A stretch of 64,000 nucleotides of DNA, from contig NW_008246112.1 of NCBI RefSeq assembly GCF_000281045.1, forward strand, positions 436,694-500,693, in the 5' to 3' direction. This DNA comes from Saprolegnia diclina VS20 (taxonomy: Eukaryota > Oomycota > Saprolegniomycetes > Saprolegniales > Saprolegniaceae). A model generated the notes under the pieces. It was not told where the DNA came from, ran no database searches, and saw only the letters and a list, made by a program, of their open reading frames with translations. The position numbers were made by a program, and so were the translations under genes. Below are positions 41,689 through 52,782 of the stretch, one piece after another (positions within the stretch are counted from its first letter, which is position 1; the number at the start of each line of letters is the position of its first letter).

Positions 41689-43817
41689 CTACTGCAGGTG
41701 GACGTAGCCGCGCTTAACGCGGTGGCTGCGACGGCCAATGGCATACCCTAGTGCAACACTGCCAAGGGCGACGACGACGAGGACAAAGATCACGGCGCCC
41801 GAGACAACCTCTGAGCTTGGCACATCTGTGTTGCCGTCGTAGTACCCGACGCTCTCGAGGTACCACTTTGGGTATCCCATCGCGCGCACCGTCATGTCCT
41901 CTTGGTCAAAGGCGCTCATGATGTAGCCGTCGTGGAACGACGTGACGAGCGTCGGCAAGAGCGCGTGGAACGCAGCGCGCGCCGCGTCCGTCCACGTTGT
42001 CGTCGCGTTGGTGAGGAAGGCGGCGGCGGCGGCGTGGCCCTGCGACGCCAAAAGCGCTTTGGCCTCGCGCTGGATACCAGTTTGCGCTACGAGCCAACAA
42101 TCAAGAAAGTATCAATGTATCAGCGTACCGGCAAACGCGCTGGCTTCAAAGACGGCTTGAACGCTTGCGACGACCGGATGTGCAAACTTGTAGAAGCGAC
42201 TCGCGTAGTTGCCGACGACAGCGTTGGCCCAAAAGGTGAAGCTCGGATCGTACTGCCGGAGCGTGCCCCGGGAGAGGCCGCGCGGGACCGCATCAATGTG
42301 CGCGTACACCGGTGCATACGCCGTGGCGTGCGGTGCATAGGGGCCAAACCTAGCCCGCGCATGACGATTCGGTCCAGCGCACAAGAGAATTAGTACCAAA
42401 AGAGACTCTGGATCGGATCTGCCGCGTCAGGTACCGTCACGAACGTGTACGTGGCGCGGTAGATGCCGATCGAGCGCTCAAATTGGCCGCCTGCCGCGTC
42501 CGGGCCGACGCGGAAGCGATCGGGCGACCCGTACGGGCCCGCGCCCGGGCCTTGCGTCAAGTCAAACGGTGTGCCCTCGTAGTGGTCGCGCTGGATGCGC
42601 ATGAGGTCTTGCGGCGACAAGGGCGTCTCGATCTACGAATCACATCTTATCGCGAACCCACAGGAGGGCTAGGCTACCGGAATCGAGAACGGGTAGCTGC
42701 GCGAGTAGACGTCCGTGTACGGGCTGAGCGTGACGTTGGGATTCGCCAGCGAAAAGACGCGCCACACGCGCCGCGTGTAGCCGTACTGCTCGGGGTCGTG
42801 CTGCTGCAGCGCGTACGCGACGGTGAAGTCAAAGGCTTCGGTCCCGTCCCAAAACCCATTGCGACTCGCGACCTCCAGCATGTTGGACGACCCGAGAAAG
42901 TGCTTGCTGTCGCTCAAGTTGACGCTATGAATCACAAACTGGTTGGCGATCGCCGTGATGTGGTCGTCGGGCACGCGCTGCGCGACCCACACCGCCGACG
43001 CGCCCGTGTCATCGGGCAGAATGTGAAACATCCACGCTTCGGTCGTGTCCGTGATCGTGAGCGCTTCGCCGGCCTCTTCGTACACGTCGTCGCCTTCCCA
43101 CGATGCCCCATAGTACCTGCATGCGAGGATGAGACAGATATGATTCCAGCATCTTAGAGGGCTCTACCCGTAGGTCTCGGCCAGGTGGCCCATGAGCACA
43201 ATGGCGTCGCGCGCCGTCGTCGTGCGCTCGAGCGCAATCCGCCCGAGCTCGGTGATATCCAAGAGCGCTTTCCCGCCATGAGACACGGGCTTGGCCCAGA
43301 GCTTGGCTCCGCACGTGCTCTCGCCCATGCTCAGCTGGTGCTCGTTCATGATGCCGTAGACGCCTTCGAAGTACCCGAACGTTGCGTTTGCTTGAGGAAT
43401 GCGACCGATGGTCGGCGATGACGACCAGTTGTAGAAGGCCGTCTCGAGGTTTGCACGTGTGTATGCAGGCCCACGGTTCTCGCCAACTGGATGCAATCGA
43501 TACGTGAGCAAGGGTGGTTGCAGAAAGGGTCGCACCATAGCGCGGGTACTCTTGGCGAAGCAGCGTCACGTCGCGCAGCGAGCCGGGCGTGTGGTTCATG
43601 GCTGGGATCTTGATCAAGCGAAAGTCGCAGTTGCCGCAGTCATTCGAGTGCGTCGTCATGGGCGCACCGGTCGTCGACGCCTGCGAATTTAGTTGGTCAA
43701 TATGCCGCAGTACATAGACTGTACCTTGGCGCCGACGAGAATCGCAGTGCAGCGGTCGGGCTCGACGTAGCGCGCGGCGACGCCGGCGACGGCCACGACC
43801 ACGGTGCTGAGGCGCAT
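41689..43817 (-). CDS. C69-family dipeptidase, membrane-anchored (copy 2)
   Basis: Seven exons (43817-43725, 43680-43536, 43486-43168, 43116-42678, 42632-42397, 42349-42129, 42086-41689) give 616 aa, exactly the length of copy 3. Signal peptide MRLSTVVVAVAGVAARYVEP precedes DRCTAILVGAK (Cys23). Motifs: THSNDCGNCDFR, YGIMNEHQLSMGESTCGAK, EAWMFHILPDDTGASAVWVA and QRVPDDHITAIANQF. C-terminal transmembrane helix VSGAVIFVLVVVALGSVALG and tail RGYVHLQ. Intron positions shared only with copy 3 (after ETYG, after the LFW before FGPY, and in the distal part) make these two sister genes. It is divergently placed against copy 3 across a 380-bp spacer. It has no intron at the DRF/DRY site. Confidence 0.85.
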
Positions 43818-44201
43818 CGGAGGTCTTTCGAAATGTTGCGTTCCGCCCGCCTGTCCAAAGATCGCGCGCATGGATTGGCTCATTTTGGTCCAATCACGAA
43901 GCGTTCTCGAGGGCCATCACTGCCGTGCCAGCCGCGTCGGCTGCGTTCTCAGGACAAGGGGCAGTGTCCGGCGACGTGCTGAGCCCATGCCCATGCAGCG
44001 ATAGCAGCTACACTAGCAGCTGTACTAGTAGGATCTAACCAAGTGCCAGCAGAAGCCGTCGCCGTCGTGGTGAGCATCGGCAGAGAACGTCAAGTTGGTG
44101 CTTGCAGGCAGCTGCTGGCGTGTTCCGCTAGCTACTCTTGGGTGGCTCCTTCAACTTGGTTTTTCGAACGCGCATGCGTCATCGCTGAACCATTCCCAGA
44201 G
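43818..44201. promoter_or_regulatory. Divergent promoter of C69 copies 2 and 3
   Basis: 384 bp separate the start codons of two divergently transcribed C69 genes. CCAAT-type motifs occur near copy 2 (atggattggctca around 43871, gtccaatcacg around 43889). Shared control of the pair is inferred. Confidence 0.4.
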
Positions 44202-46311
44202 ATGCGACTGCTCACGGCAAGTGCAACATCGCTTCTGCTGCTCGTTGCGGTGGCGGCCGAGAGCGACCGGTGTACGGCCATCATCGTCGGCGCCAACGTA
44301 CGACGCCACTGCAACATAGACTCTGCTCACTGGCGAACGTAGGCGTCAACGACCGGCGCGCCCATGACGACGCAAACGGCCGACTGCAGCAACTGCGACT
44401 TTCGCTTGCTCAAGGTGCCTTCGCAGACGCACGCACCTGGCGCGATGCGCGATGTTGTCCTCGTCAAGCAGAGCTACCCGCGGTACGTCGGCGACGGCCA
44501 CGGGCCCATGTACACACGGACCGCGCTGCTTGAAGACGATCTGTACAACTGGACGGCCACGCCCGTGATCGGCCAGATCCCGGAAGTGCCCACGACGTTT
44601 GCGTACCTCGACGGCGTCTACGGCGTCATGAACGAGCACCAAGTCGCGTTCGGCGAGAGCACGTGCGGCGCGCGGCTGTGGGCCAAGCCGCTCTCCCAGG
44701 GCGGCAGAGCGCTCTTTGACATCGTCGAGCTCTCGCGCGTAGCGATGGAACGCGCGCGTACGGCCCGCGAGGCCATCATGGTCATGGGCCACCTCGCCGA
44801 GACCTATGGGTACACTCCAAATGTCAAGATATCAACGTCACCGTATACTAGGTACTATGGCTGCTCGTGGGAAGGCGACGACGTCTTTGCCGAGTCGGGC
44901 GAGACGCTCACCGTGACCGACACGACCGAAGCGTGGATCTTTCACATTTTGCCCGATGACACGGGCGCGTCGGCGGTCTGGGCCGCGCAGCGCGTACCGG
45001 ACACGGACATTGCAGTTGTCGCCAACCAGTTTGTCATTCGGTCGGTCGACGTTAACGACAGCGCCAACTACCTCGCGTCAAGTAACATGTTGGACGTGGC
45101 GAAGCGCAACGGTTTCTGGGACGGCGACGACGTCGAGGACTTTGACTTTACCGCGTCCTTCGCCATGGTCCGTGAGCATCCCAACCAATATTACTCGACC
45201 CGGCGCGTCTGGCGCGTGTTTACGCTCGCGAACCCGAGCCTCAGCCTCTCGCCCACGACCGACGTGTTTGCCTCCGACTACCCGCTCTCGACGCGGGTGC
45301 GTTCTCCAACCGAACAATAGATAGGACTCTGCCTTGGTGTAGCCGGCCATGCTGCTCGGCCCTGCCGACCTCATGCAGCTCCAGCGCGACCACTACGAAG
45401 GCACGGCGTACGACTTGACGACCGACAAGGCGTCCGGTCCGTATGGCAACCCCGACCGTTACTGTACGTAGACCCTACCCCGGACATCGAGACTCATGTC
45501 ATTTTTGCTAGCCACCGGCGCGGCCGACGGGCAATTCGAGCGCGCCATCTCGCTCTTCCGAACAGCGTATTCGTATGTGACGCATGCAAGTGTGCTCGAC
45601 CCTCGCCTCGGCGTCGTCTGGTAACAAAGCTAGCACAATAGAACGCTAGAGACAATACTGGTAGGTTTGGCCCGTACGCCCCGCACGCTACGACGTACGT
45701 ACCGATGTATGCTGCCGTCAAGGCGACGCCCGACGCCGCTGCGACCGGGTCCCTTCGGCGCTTTGACAATGCGACGCTGTTTTGGGCAAACGCGCTCGTC
45801 GGCAACTACGGAGGCATCTTTTTCAAGTTGACGTCGCCCGTCATTCGCGCGGCCAGCGGCGCGTACGAAGCCGCCGCGCTTGCTGGTACGACTCTCTTTG
45901 TTTGAAACGATTATGCAAGCCTATGTAGCCCACGCCGCTGTGACGGCGCACGTCGCGACGCTAAGTAACGCGGACGCCGTCACGTTCTTGACGCAGACCA
46001 GCGCGGACGCGACGACCCACGCGCTGGCGTCCGCGACGGCGCTCTTTACAACGCTCGTGACGCGCTTTCATGATGGCTACGTCGTCTCCAACACGACGGC
46101 CGACGAGATGAATATTGCGCCGATGGGGTATCCCCAGTGGTGGCTGCGCAGCGTCGGCTACTACGTCAACGACAGCAACGAGGTTCGGGTTGTCGTTGGC
46201 GCGCTCATGGGCGCGGCGCTCACGATCGTCGTGCTGGGTGTCGCGGCAGGTTTTGCTGTCGGGCGCTACGTGGCGCTCCAGCAGCCGTCCGTTCGCACAG
46301 TCAAGTACTGA
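44202..46311 (+). CDS. C69-family dipeptidase, membrane-anchored (copy 3)
   Basis: Seven exons (44202-44297, 44343-44809, 44852-45296, 45343-45463, 45512-45620, 45665-45885, 45920-46311) yield 616 aa. Signal peptide MRLLTASATSLLLLVAVAAE precedes SDRCTAIIVGAN (Cys24). Motifs: TQTADCSNCDFR, YGVMNEHQVAFGESTCGAR, EAWIFHILPDDTGASAVWAA and QRVPDTDIAVVANQF. C-terminal helix VVGALMGAALTIVVLGVAAG and an atypical tail (SVRTVKY). The intron after PRY, present in the other three copies, is missing, a clean loss. The intron 44810-44851 (42 bp) is a multiple of three with no stop and could be retained as 14 extra residues. The last intron (34 bp) is the shortest modelled here. Confidence 0.85.
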
Positions 46312-46819
46312 TAATCAGTAGCGGTACATGTGAGTAGAATCTTCAGTCGCCTCGTTCCTTCCTATAAGCTCCCACGACCGACTTCAAGTTGTTGATCCTT
46401 GGAACGAGACTGAGTACGTTCGTCGCACAGAAGACGACTTGGCCGTCGTGAGCCAGACCACAGTCCTAGGAACTCGGGCCCTCGGAGTCCTTGCGATACA
46501 AAGGATGCTCGATGACGGCGTTCGCCAAAGATCTGCGACCTCACCCATTGTGAGCCACCAGTGCGGTGTCGATTGCAGTGTCGACGACCGCACTGCGGAT
46601 GGGTGCGCAGCTGACGGCCTGTCCACCGCGATCCCCGCAACGTCGCTGCAACTTTGGGTGCATAATGAACCCCTGGCTGCAACTTTCATGCAGTGAACGA
46701 AGCCGCAGGACAGTACGGTTCGTGCATGTACGTCATTCACGTTCTGTGCAATCGTCGGCGGGTTGTTGTCGCTCGTGCTTGAGATCGCTCACAAATCATT
46801 TTTCCAGCCCAAGATCAAG
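46312..46819. other. Intergenic region / promoter of PLAC8 B
   Basis: About 500 bp, no gene recognised. Confidence 0.35.
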
Positions 46820-47374
46820 ATGGCGTCGACCCAGCCCAAGACGTACCAATCAATCGACGAAAAGTCGCCGATCGTACCGCAAGGCCAAGAGGGGCAGTGG
46901 GCCACAGGTATCTTTGGCTGCTTTGCCAATATGGTGCCCAACTGCTGCATGGTGTTCTTCTGCCCGTGCGTCTCGCTCGCGCAGACCGTCCACCGCATCG
47001 GGCTGGCCTCGTACACGCGCGCTCTGCTCCTCTTTGGCGTCCTCATTCTCCTCGCCAACGTCCTTCCGACGGCCTTTCCGGACGTTGAGACCTGTCGCCT
47101 CGTGGACGGCCGCAATGAGTGCGAACTGCAATCGGCCTCGGGTTCGATCCTCCTCGCAGTGTTTTATCTCGTCCTTGCGGTTCTTATTGCGCACGTCCGC
47201 GCCAAGGTCCGCGCCCTCTTCAACATCGCCGGGTCCTTCTTCAATGACTGCGTCTGCGCGCTTTGCTGCGGCTTCTGCACGATCGCTCAAATGGCGACGC
47301 AAACAAACTCGTACACGCCCAACGCCTGCAACTTTGGGCCCAAGGACACGCTTGCCGGCTACACCACAGTCTAA
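46820..47374 (+). CDS. PLAC8-family cysteine-rich membrane protein (B)
   Basis: 184 aa from ATG 46820 (MASTQPKTYQSIDEKSPIVP), chosen over the upstream in-frame 46763 to match paralogues. QWATGIFGCFANMVPNCCMV leads into FFCPCVSLAQTVHRIGL; two hydrophobic segments (ALLLFGVLILLANVLP and ILLAVFYLVLAVLIAHV) follow, then NIAGSFFNDCVCALCCGFCT and IAQMATQTNSYTPNACNFG. All PLAC8 cysteine clusters are present. It is the only copy of the 46-51 kb group on the plus strand and has the shortest N-terminal leader. Likely plasma- or vacuolar-membrane protein. Confidence 0.87.
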   Translation: MASTQPKTYQSIDEKSPIVPQGQEGQWATGIFGCFANMVPNCCMVFFCPCVSLAQTVHRIGLASYTRALLLFGVLILLANVLPTAFPDVETCRLVDGRNECELQSASGSILLAVFYLVLAVLIAHVRAKVRALFNIAGSFFNDCVCALCCGFCTIAQMATQTNSYTPNACNFGPKDTLAGYTTV

Positions 47375-47575
47375 AACCCACCGCTTCCCTGGCGATAGGC
47401 TACCCTAATCAATACAGCCACTGTGTCAAGCCACAAGCCCTCGGGCGTCCGAAGACGTTGCGTCGGCTGTCGCACGCAAGAGATCGTAGGATGTAGCAGC
47501 TCCCTCTCGATCGTCCACCAAATAGAGTCGTGATCTTAACACGAGGTGGGCGTGATGATGCTTTTCGTTACGCGC

Positions 47576-48244
47576 TTAGGCAAGGACGTAGCCGCGGAGC
47601 GTTTCCTTGGGCCCAAAGTTGCAGTCGTTGGGCGTATACGAGTCGGTTTGCGTCGCCATTTGGGCGACCGAGCAGCAGCTGCAGAAGAAGGCGCAGAGGC
47701 AGTCTTCGCACGCGTTGCCCGGAATCTGGAACATGCCGCGGATTTTCATGCGCGCGAGCATGATGATCGCGATCGACACGATCGCGCACACAGACGAGAT
47801 GTAGCCCCAGAAGGACATGGTCGTCGCGCAGAGAGCGAGGCCGCCGCTGTAGTACGTGCACGACGTGTTGCGAAAGTAGCTCGAGAAGCCGGTCGTGAGG
47901 TACGACGCGCCAAAGATGACCGCGAGCACGATGAGCGCATTCGAGTACGTGTAGAGGCCGACGCGGTGGACGGTCTGGGCGAGCGAGACGCATGGGCACC
48001 AGTATGCCATGCAGCAGTTGGGCACGAGGTCCGTGAAGCAGCCGCAAATGTCGGCCTTCCAGCGACCGACGACGAGGCCGTTGTGGTCGACGGGCGCCGC
48101 CTGCATGACCACGGTCGGCTGCACAATGACGACCTGCGGCGCCGGCGCCGCAAAGACCACGTCCTTATCATAGTAGTTGGCGGCCACGGGCGTCGCGTCG
48201 ACGGGCAGCGCGTCGGCAGGCTTGGTCGGCTCGGTGATGCTCAT
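47576..48244 (-). CDS. PLAC8-family cysteine-rich membrane protein (C)
   Basis: 222 aa from ATG 48244 (MSITEPTKPADALPVDATPV). A 70-residue Pro/Ala/Val-rich cytosolic leader precedes GRWKADICGCFTDLVPNCCM and AYWCPCVSLAQTVHRVGLYT. Hydrophobic segments NALIVLAVIFGASYLTTGF and ISSVCAIVSIAIIMLA follow, then IPGNACEDCLCAFFCSCCSV and AQMATQTDSYTPNDCNFGPK. Convergent with copy B (200 bp apart). Complete, no defect seen. Confidence 0.87.
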   Translation of the reverse strand: MSITEPTKPADALPVDATPVAANYYDKDVVFAAPAPQVVIVQPTVVMQAAPVDHNGLVVGRWKADICGCFTDLVPNCCMAYWCPCVSLAQTVHRVGLYTYSNALIVLAVIFGASYLTTGFSSYFRNTSCTYYSGGLALCATTMSFWGYISSVCAIVSIAIIMLARMKIRGMFQIPGNACEDCLCAFFCSCCSVAQMATQTDSYTPNDCNFGPKETLRGYVLA

Positions 48245-49137
48245 GCTAGCTGGTGCGGAAAAATGCAAACTGGCGAGCACAAACTATGACGTGATGTTAC
48301 TCACAACTCCCTTCTTGCGAATGCGAGGCCTCCTCCCGTTGTTATCCCTACAATATGCAAGTTGTTTGTTCACAGCAATACAGCGCGCATCAATTGGTTG
48401 TAAGGGAACAACCCAAACCACCCCACGTGGTGGACGTTAGCATAATATTATGGCATGTGGATTTGATGTTAGTATTGAATATTCAGATATACGTATTAAA
48501 TTACTCTGGCACACAGAGGTCGTGCGTGGGCCCATCGTAATGGCCGATCTGAGCTTGATGGCTGATGACGGCGCACGGAGCGGTACAAATGTGCCGATAG
48601 CCCATCCAATAAAGCTCATCCTTAGTAGTAGTCCTTGACGCTGAACGGCTCCTGGCATGGTGGGCAGCAAGAGCTGGCGGCGGGTCATGTGATCGCTGGG
48701 GTGGTGCACATTCACTGCTTGGCCGACCGCGCTTCGTGGTTTCGAACGTCAGCACGAGAGACTAGAATTAATGACTGTCATCGCAGTCATGTCCAACGGA
48801 CATAGACCTCTCAAGTGAGCGCTGCTCGAGTATTGCGCTGCTCCATGACCACGTCCGTGGCACCCACACTGGCGCCCTAACCCTCCTGTGCTGATAACGT
48901 TGCAGGCACTGGCAACGCACGTCGAGAGGGAGATGAGGTCGTTTCAGAGTTTTCTGCGGTCTGGCTGCTTCTGCTTCTACGTGTATTCCGGTAAAAAAGC
49001 TCCTGCCAGTATGACGACGTGCGCGAGATGGGAGCAGCCGTGCGTGCACATTGCACACCTCGAGCTGTGCTACTTCGACACCAAGCTCGCATTTTGAAAC
49101 GAATTCGTACACAATTAGTTGGCTCGACAGTGAGAAG
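48245..49137. other. Intergenic region between PLAC8 C and D
   Basis: About 900 bp; promoter of copy C on its left side. AT-rich stretch around 48440-48500. No gene recognised. Confidence 0.35.
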
Positions 49138-49761
49138 TTATGCGTGGTACCCGGGCAGTGTGTCTTTCGGTCCGAACTCGCATTGTGCCGCAGTGTACGC
49201 ATCCGTGTGCGTAGCGAGTTGCGCGAGCATGCAGCACGAGCAGAAGCACGCGCAGAGACAGTCTTCAATTGCGCTACCGGGAATCTGAAAGAGGCCGCGT
49301 ACCCGCGTCCGAGTGTGCATGAGCAGCCCGCGCATACAGACGGCCAAGAAGAGACTCACGGCCGGCCACGGGTTCCACGACGCCGTGCATGTGACGACGA
49401 TGCCGTCATAGACGCAAGCTTGGTGCACAGACGACGAGAGCATCGTCGCAACGAGGTATGTGGCGTAGAGAATGCCGAACGCAATCAGCGTCGACGAGAA
49501 CGAGTAGAGACCAAGTCGGTGGAGAACTTGGGCGAGCGAGATGCACGGACAGCAGGTCGCCATGAGGCAGTTGGGCACAAGGTCCGTGAAGCAGCCAAAG
49601 ATGTCGGTCTTCCAGCGCCCGAGAAGGAGTCCGTTCATGTCCACGGCGCCGGCCATGGGCACCGACGCATCGTCCTCGAGGTGCGACATGGGTGGTGCAA
49701 AGGGGTCCATGACGGGGATGTACTCGAGCGGCGCCTTGACAGAGCTCAGTGCAGGGCTCAT
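49138..49761 (-). CDS. PLAC8-family cysteine-rich membrane protein (D)
   Basis: 207 aa from ATG 49761 (MSPALSSVKAPLEYIPVMDP). Core: GRWKTDIFGCFTDLVPNCLM, ATCCPCISLAQVLHRLGLYS, two hydrophobic segments (LIAFGILYATYLVATML and AVSLFLAVCMRGLLM), IPGSAIEDCLCACFCSCCML and AQLATHTDAYTAAQCEFGPK. Complete. The second motif reads TCCPC rather than YWCPC, a change shared with the pseudogene at 50100. Confidence 0.87.
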   Translation of the reverse strand: MSPALSSVKAPLEYIPVMDPFAPPMSHLEDDASVPMAGAVDMNGLLLGRWKTDIFGCFTDLVPNCLMATCCPCISLAQVLHRLGLYSFSSTLIAFGILYATYLVATMLSSSVHQACVYDGIVVTCTASWNPWPAVSLFLAVCMRGLLMHTRTRVRGLFQIPGSAIEDCLCACFCSCCMLAQLATHTDAYTAAQCEFGPKDTLPGYHA

Positions 49762-50099
49762 CGTGGACGTGGTAGATTACTCAGTAGCGTAAGAGAGCTG
49801 GCGAGTTGTCTGTGCAAGGAACTTACTTGAAGCTGGGCCCACACGGTGAGGACGTACTGCCACAGTCTCTGCCGCGTGAGGAGATTCAGGAGCGTTCCAT
49901 TCTATCAATGTATCAAACTATCAGCGAAGGGGCAGTGCTCATCGCCACCACGCAGCTTCTGCACCGACATATATGCATGTAGGTAGACGCTCTTGGGCTA
50001 CGTCTTTCACAAGGATGCAAGTACACTTGAATGTACATCGGATCAAAACGTATCTAAATAAAAATATATGAAAAGATACAAAACATATCAGTCAAAAGC
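49762..50099. other. Intergenic spacer
   Basis: Upstream flank of PLAC8 D and 3' flank of the pseudogene; an AT-rich tail (around 50050-50095) resembles that downstream of PLAC8 E (50575-50630). Confidence 0.4.
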
Positions 50100-50522
50100 T
50101 CAGAGAACGTAGCCGACAAGCGTGTCCTTGAGACCAAAGTTGCAAATGTTGGGCGTGTACGAGTCGGTGTGCGACACCGGTTGGGCGATCGTGCAGCAGC
50201 TGCAAAAGCAGAGGCAGGCTTTGCACGCGTTGCCGGGATTCGCAAACCTGCCGCGGACACCCGTCCGGACGTACATGACGACAAACGTGTACCGGTATAT
50301 GGCCACGAGAGGGTGGAGGGTCTGGGCGAGCGAGATGCACGGACAGCAGGTCGCCATGAGGCAGTTCGGGATCATGCCCGAAAAGCAGTAGAAGATGCCG
50401 GTCTTCGAGCGCCCGACGTCGAGCCGTTGGCATCGAGGCCTGCGTCCACAACGACGACGTTCATCGCGACGGCAGGCTTGACGAGGACGGCGTCGGCAAC
50501 GGGTGCGTACTCGGTCACATGA
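50100..50522 (-). pseudogene. PLAC8 pseudogene (tandem copy of E)
   Basis: The sequence parallels PLAC8 E but is broken. It begins mid-leader (VTEYAPVADAVLVKPAVAMN) with no start codon. One base is missing near 50425 relative to E (DANG then out of frame), and reading resumes in another frame as GIFYCFSGMIPNCLMATCCP and CISLAQTLHPL. The roughly 70 residues containing both hydrophobic segments and the loop between them are largely deleted. The end GNACKACLCFCSCCTIAQ and SYTPNICNFGLKDTLVGYVL remains recognisable. The 3' AT-rich flank also resembles that of E, indicating a local duplication that included the 3' flank. Confidence 0.85.
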
Positions 50523-50631
50523 AAGATTCAAGTTGGAATCGAGTATACTGAAGTGTGTCGTGCACACAATTGGGCATACCGTAAAATATATTGAAAATAA
50601 ACAAAATATATTGGCCAGGACAAATGCACAA

Positions 50632-51324
50632 TTAGACAACGTAGCCGGCAAGCGTGTCCTTGGGCCCAAAGTTGCAAGCGTTGGGCGTGTACGAGTCGGT
50701 GTGCGTCGCCAACTGGGCAATGGTACAGCAGCTGCAGAAGAACGAGCAGAGGCAGTCTTCGCACACGTTGCCCGGAATCGCAAAGATCGCGCGGACGCGC
50801 GTCCGGACGTACATGAGCGCGACGACGACGAGGACGGAGACGACCCACATGATGTAGATCCACGCGTTGTAGCCCGAGCAGATCTCGTAGTCGTAGCTCC
50901 AGCTGCTGTACGCAACGCAGGTACGGCCGATCGAGACCGCGAGGACCCACGTGAGCACCTGCGCAAGGTACATCGTGGCAAAGACGAGGAGCGTGTTGGT
51001 GTACGTGAAGAGGCCGACGCGGTGGAGGGTCTGGGCGAGCGAGATGCACGGGCACCAGTACGCCATGCAGCAGTTCGGGATCATGTCCGAAAAGCAAGCG
51101 CAAATGTCGGCCTTCCAGCGACCGACGACGAGGCCGTTGGCATCGAGACCAGCGTCGACAACGACGACGTTCATTGCGACGGTAGGCTGGACGAGGACGG
51201 CGTCGGCAACGGGCGCGTACTCGGTCACCGGGACATACTCGGTGGGCGCGTCCGCCTTGGGCGACGGGACGGGCGTCGTCGGCTTCTGGGGCTCGGCGGC
51301 CGTGGCGGGTTCCGTGACGCTCAT
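50632..51324 (-). CDS. PLAC8-family cysteine-rich membrane protein (E)
   Basis: 230 aa from ATG 51324 (MSVTEPATAAEPQKPTTPVP). Long Pro/Val-rich leader, then GRWKADICACFSDMIPNCCM, AYWCPCISLAQTLHRVGLFT, hydrophobic TLLVFATMYLAQVLTWVLAV, a Tyr/Ser loop with two Cys (SYDYEICSGYNAWIY), hydrophobic IMWVVSVLVVVALMYV, IPGNVCEDCLCSFFCSCCTI and AQLATHTDSYTPNACNFGPK. Complete. It is the likely source of the adjacent pseudogene. Confidence 0.88.
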   Translation of the reverse strand: MSVTEPATAAEPQKPTTPVPSPKADAPTEYVPVTEYAPVADAVLVQPTVAMNVVVVDAGLDANGLVVGRWKADICACFSDMIPNCCMAYWCPCISLAQTLHRVGLFTYTNTLLVFATMYLAQVLTWVLAVSIGRTCVAYSSWSYDYEICSGYNAWIYIMWVVSVLVVVALMYVRTRVRAIFAIPGNVCEDCLCSFFCSCCTIAQLATHTDSYTPNACNFGPKDTLAGYVV

Positions 51325-52492
51325 GGTGTAGTTGACCGAGGAAAAGTGAGAGTGGGGATCGGCTTCGAGCGAATGGCGATCCGCTGTTCGATCTTGTTCC
51401 TTGCACAGTGTCGTCGCTCGAAATTTTCCAACTGTGTTTCACTATGTACATACGAACCGCAAGTGGTTTCGAACGCACGCACTTCAATAAGCTTCGATGC
51501 ACACGCGACAGGCCAATGATAACGTGCCTTCCTTGAAGAAGTGTTAGGTCAGGGAGACCGAGGCAGTCAAGGTACGCACGCCATTTCTATTAGGCTCGTG
51601 CTCGCAATCACCCGGATCGTCCAGACGAAGGGGGTTGGGAGAAGAAGCGTTTACGAAGGAGGTTGGTTGGGTTGCATTCTTCGCAGGCTTGTTGTTGGAG
51701 CGTGCTGGACTTATTGATGGCGGAGGTTTGTCCGGTGAGAATTCAGTGACCGAGTATCTTTGCTCAAGTTTCCCCATTCCCAGCAGTCGACTTTCCACCT
51801 GCCTGTCAGCGGTTGTCGCGAAACGAGATTCTTGAAGCTGGAAACTGGTGGGCACAATCAATGGTTATCAGTTCAATCCGACGACCACAGTTTCATAGGC
51901 GAAACTTGTCTCGAGACCAGATGACCTTGCTTGAACTTGATTCTTCTCTAGCAACATCATTCAGGCCGAGCTGGCTGGGTGGGCGGTTGAAGAGGGCGAT
52001 GGTGTTGGCACCCAGGCGCTGGGAGGAGGTGACTTGTGGCTCTTGCCTGGCCTCGTCAGCAAGTCTGTTTTGATTCTGCAAAGTAGCTCCTTCATTTCAT
52101 GTCTGATCGGTTGAAGAACAAGTTCGAAAACCCAAAGGGAGACGCACTCATGCTCAGACGACAGTGGAGTGGCTCGAAACGTTGTGTCGGTCCACCGCTC
52201 TTGGCGCTGCACTAGAACACGGCGCAGCTGTACTGTAGTACTGTAGCGTGGGAATGCTTGACGGCGCACGCAAGAATACGGTTCACTGGCTCGGCTCATC
52301 GGCTTGACGACAGTACTACAGAGTAAAGTCGCCTGCTCAACGGTAAGCAAGTCAGCTCACAGATCGCGAGATCGAGGAATACAAGTACGCGATCGCCGAT
52401 GGGTCGTTCCTGACACGACGCATTCCCACAGGTCGAATCACAGAGCGATCCCGACCCCAAAGCACCAGAAGTGCACTTGACACTTCCACGCA
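51325..52492. other. Region with an uncertain minus-strand coding trace
   Basis: On the minus strand 52350-51961 reads EHECVSLWVFELVLQPIRHE followed by MKELLCRIKTDLL and a Ser/Pro-rich stretch; a second frame (52081-51893) and a third (51861-51544, KPPPSISPARSNNKPAKNAT) follow. They could be exons of a Ser/Pro-rich gene or a decayed one; splice joins were not convincing and no family was recognised. The right end runs into the gap. Confidence 0.25.
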
Positions 52493-52782
52493 NNNNNNNN
52501 NNNNNNNNNNNNNNNNNNNNNNNNNNNNNNNNNNNNNNNNNNNNNNNNNNNNNNNNNNNNNNNNNNNNNNNNNNNNNNNNNNNNNNNNNNNNNNNNNNNN
52601 NNNNNNNNNNNNNNNNNNNNNNNNNNNNNNNNNNNNNNNNNNNNNNNNNNNNNNNNNNNNNNNNNNNNNNNNNNNNNNNNNNNNNNNNNNNNNNNNNNNN
52701 NNNNNNNNNNNNNNNNNNNNNNNNNNNNNNNNNNNNNNNNNNNNNNNNNNNNNNNNNNNNNNNNNNNNNNNNNNNNNNNNNN
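52493..52782. other. Assembly gap (290 N)
   Basis: Run of N that truncates the gene at 52783-53045. Confidence 0.99.

Noticed and set aside
47546-48289. Large open frames antisense to the PLAC8 and other GC-rich genes
   Set aside because: They are antisense shadows caused by high third-position GC; the sense frames carry clear families.
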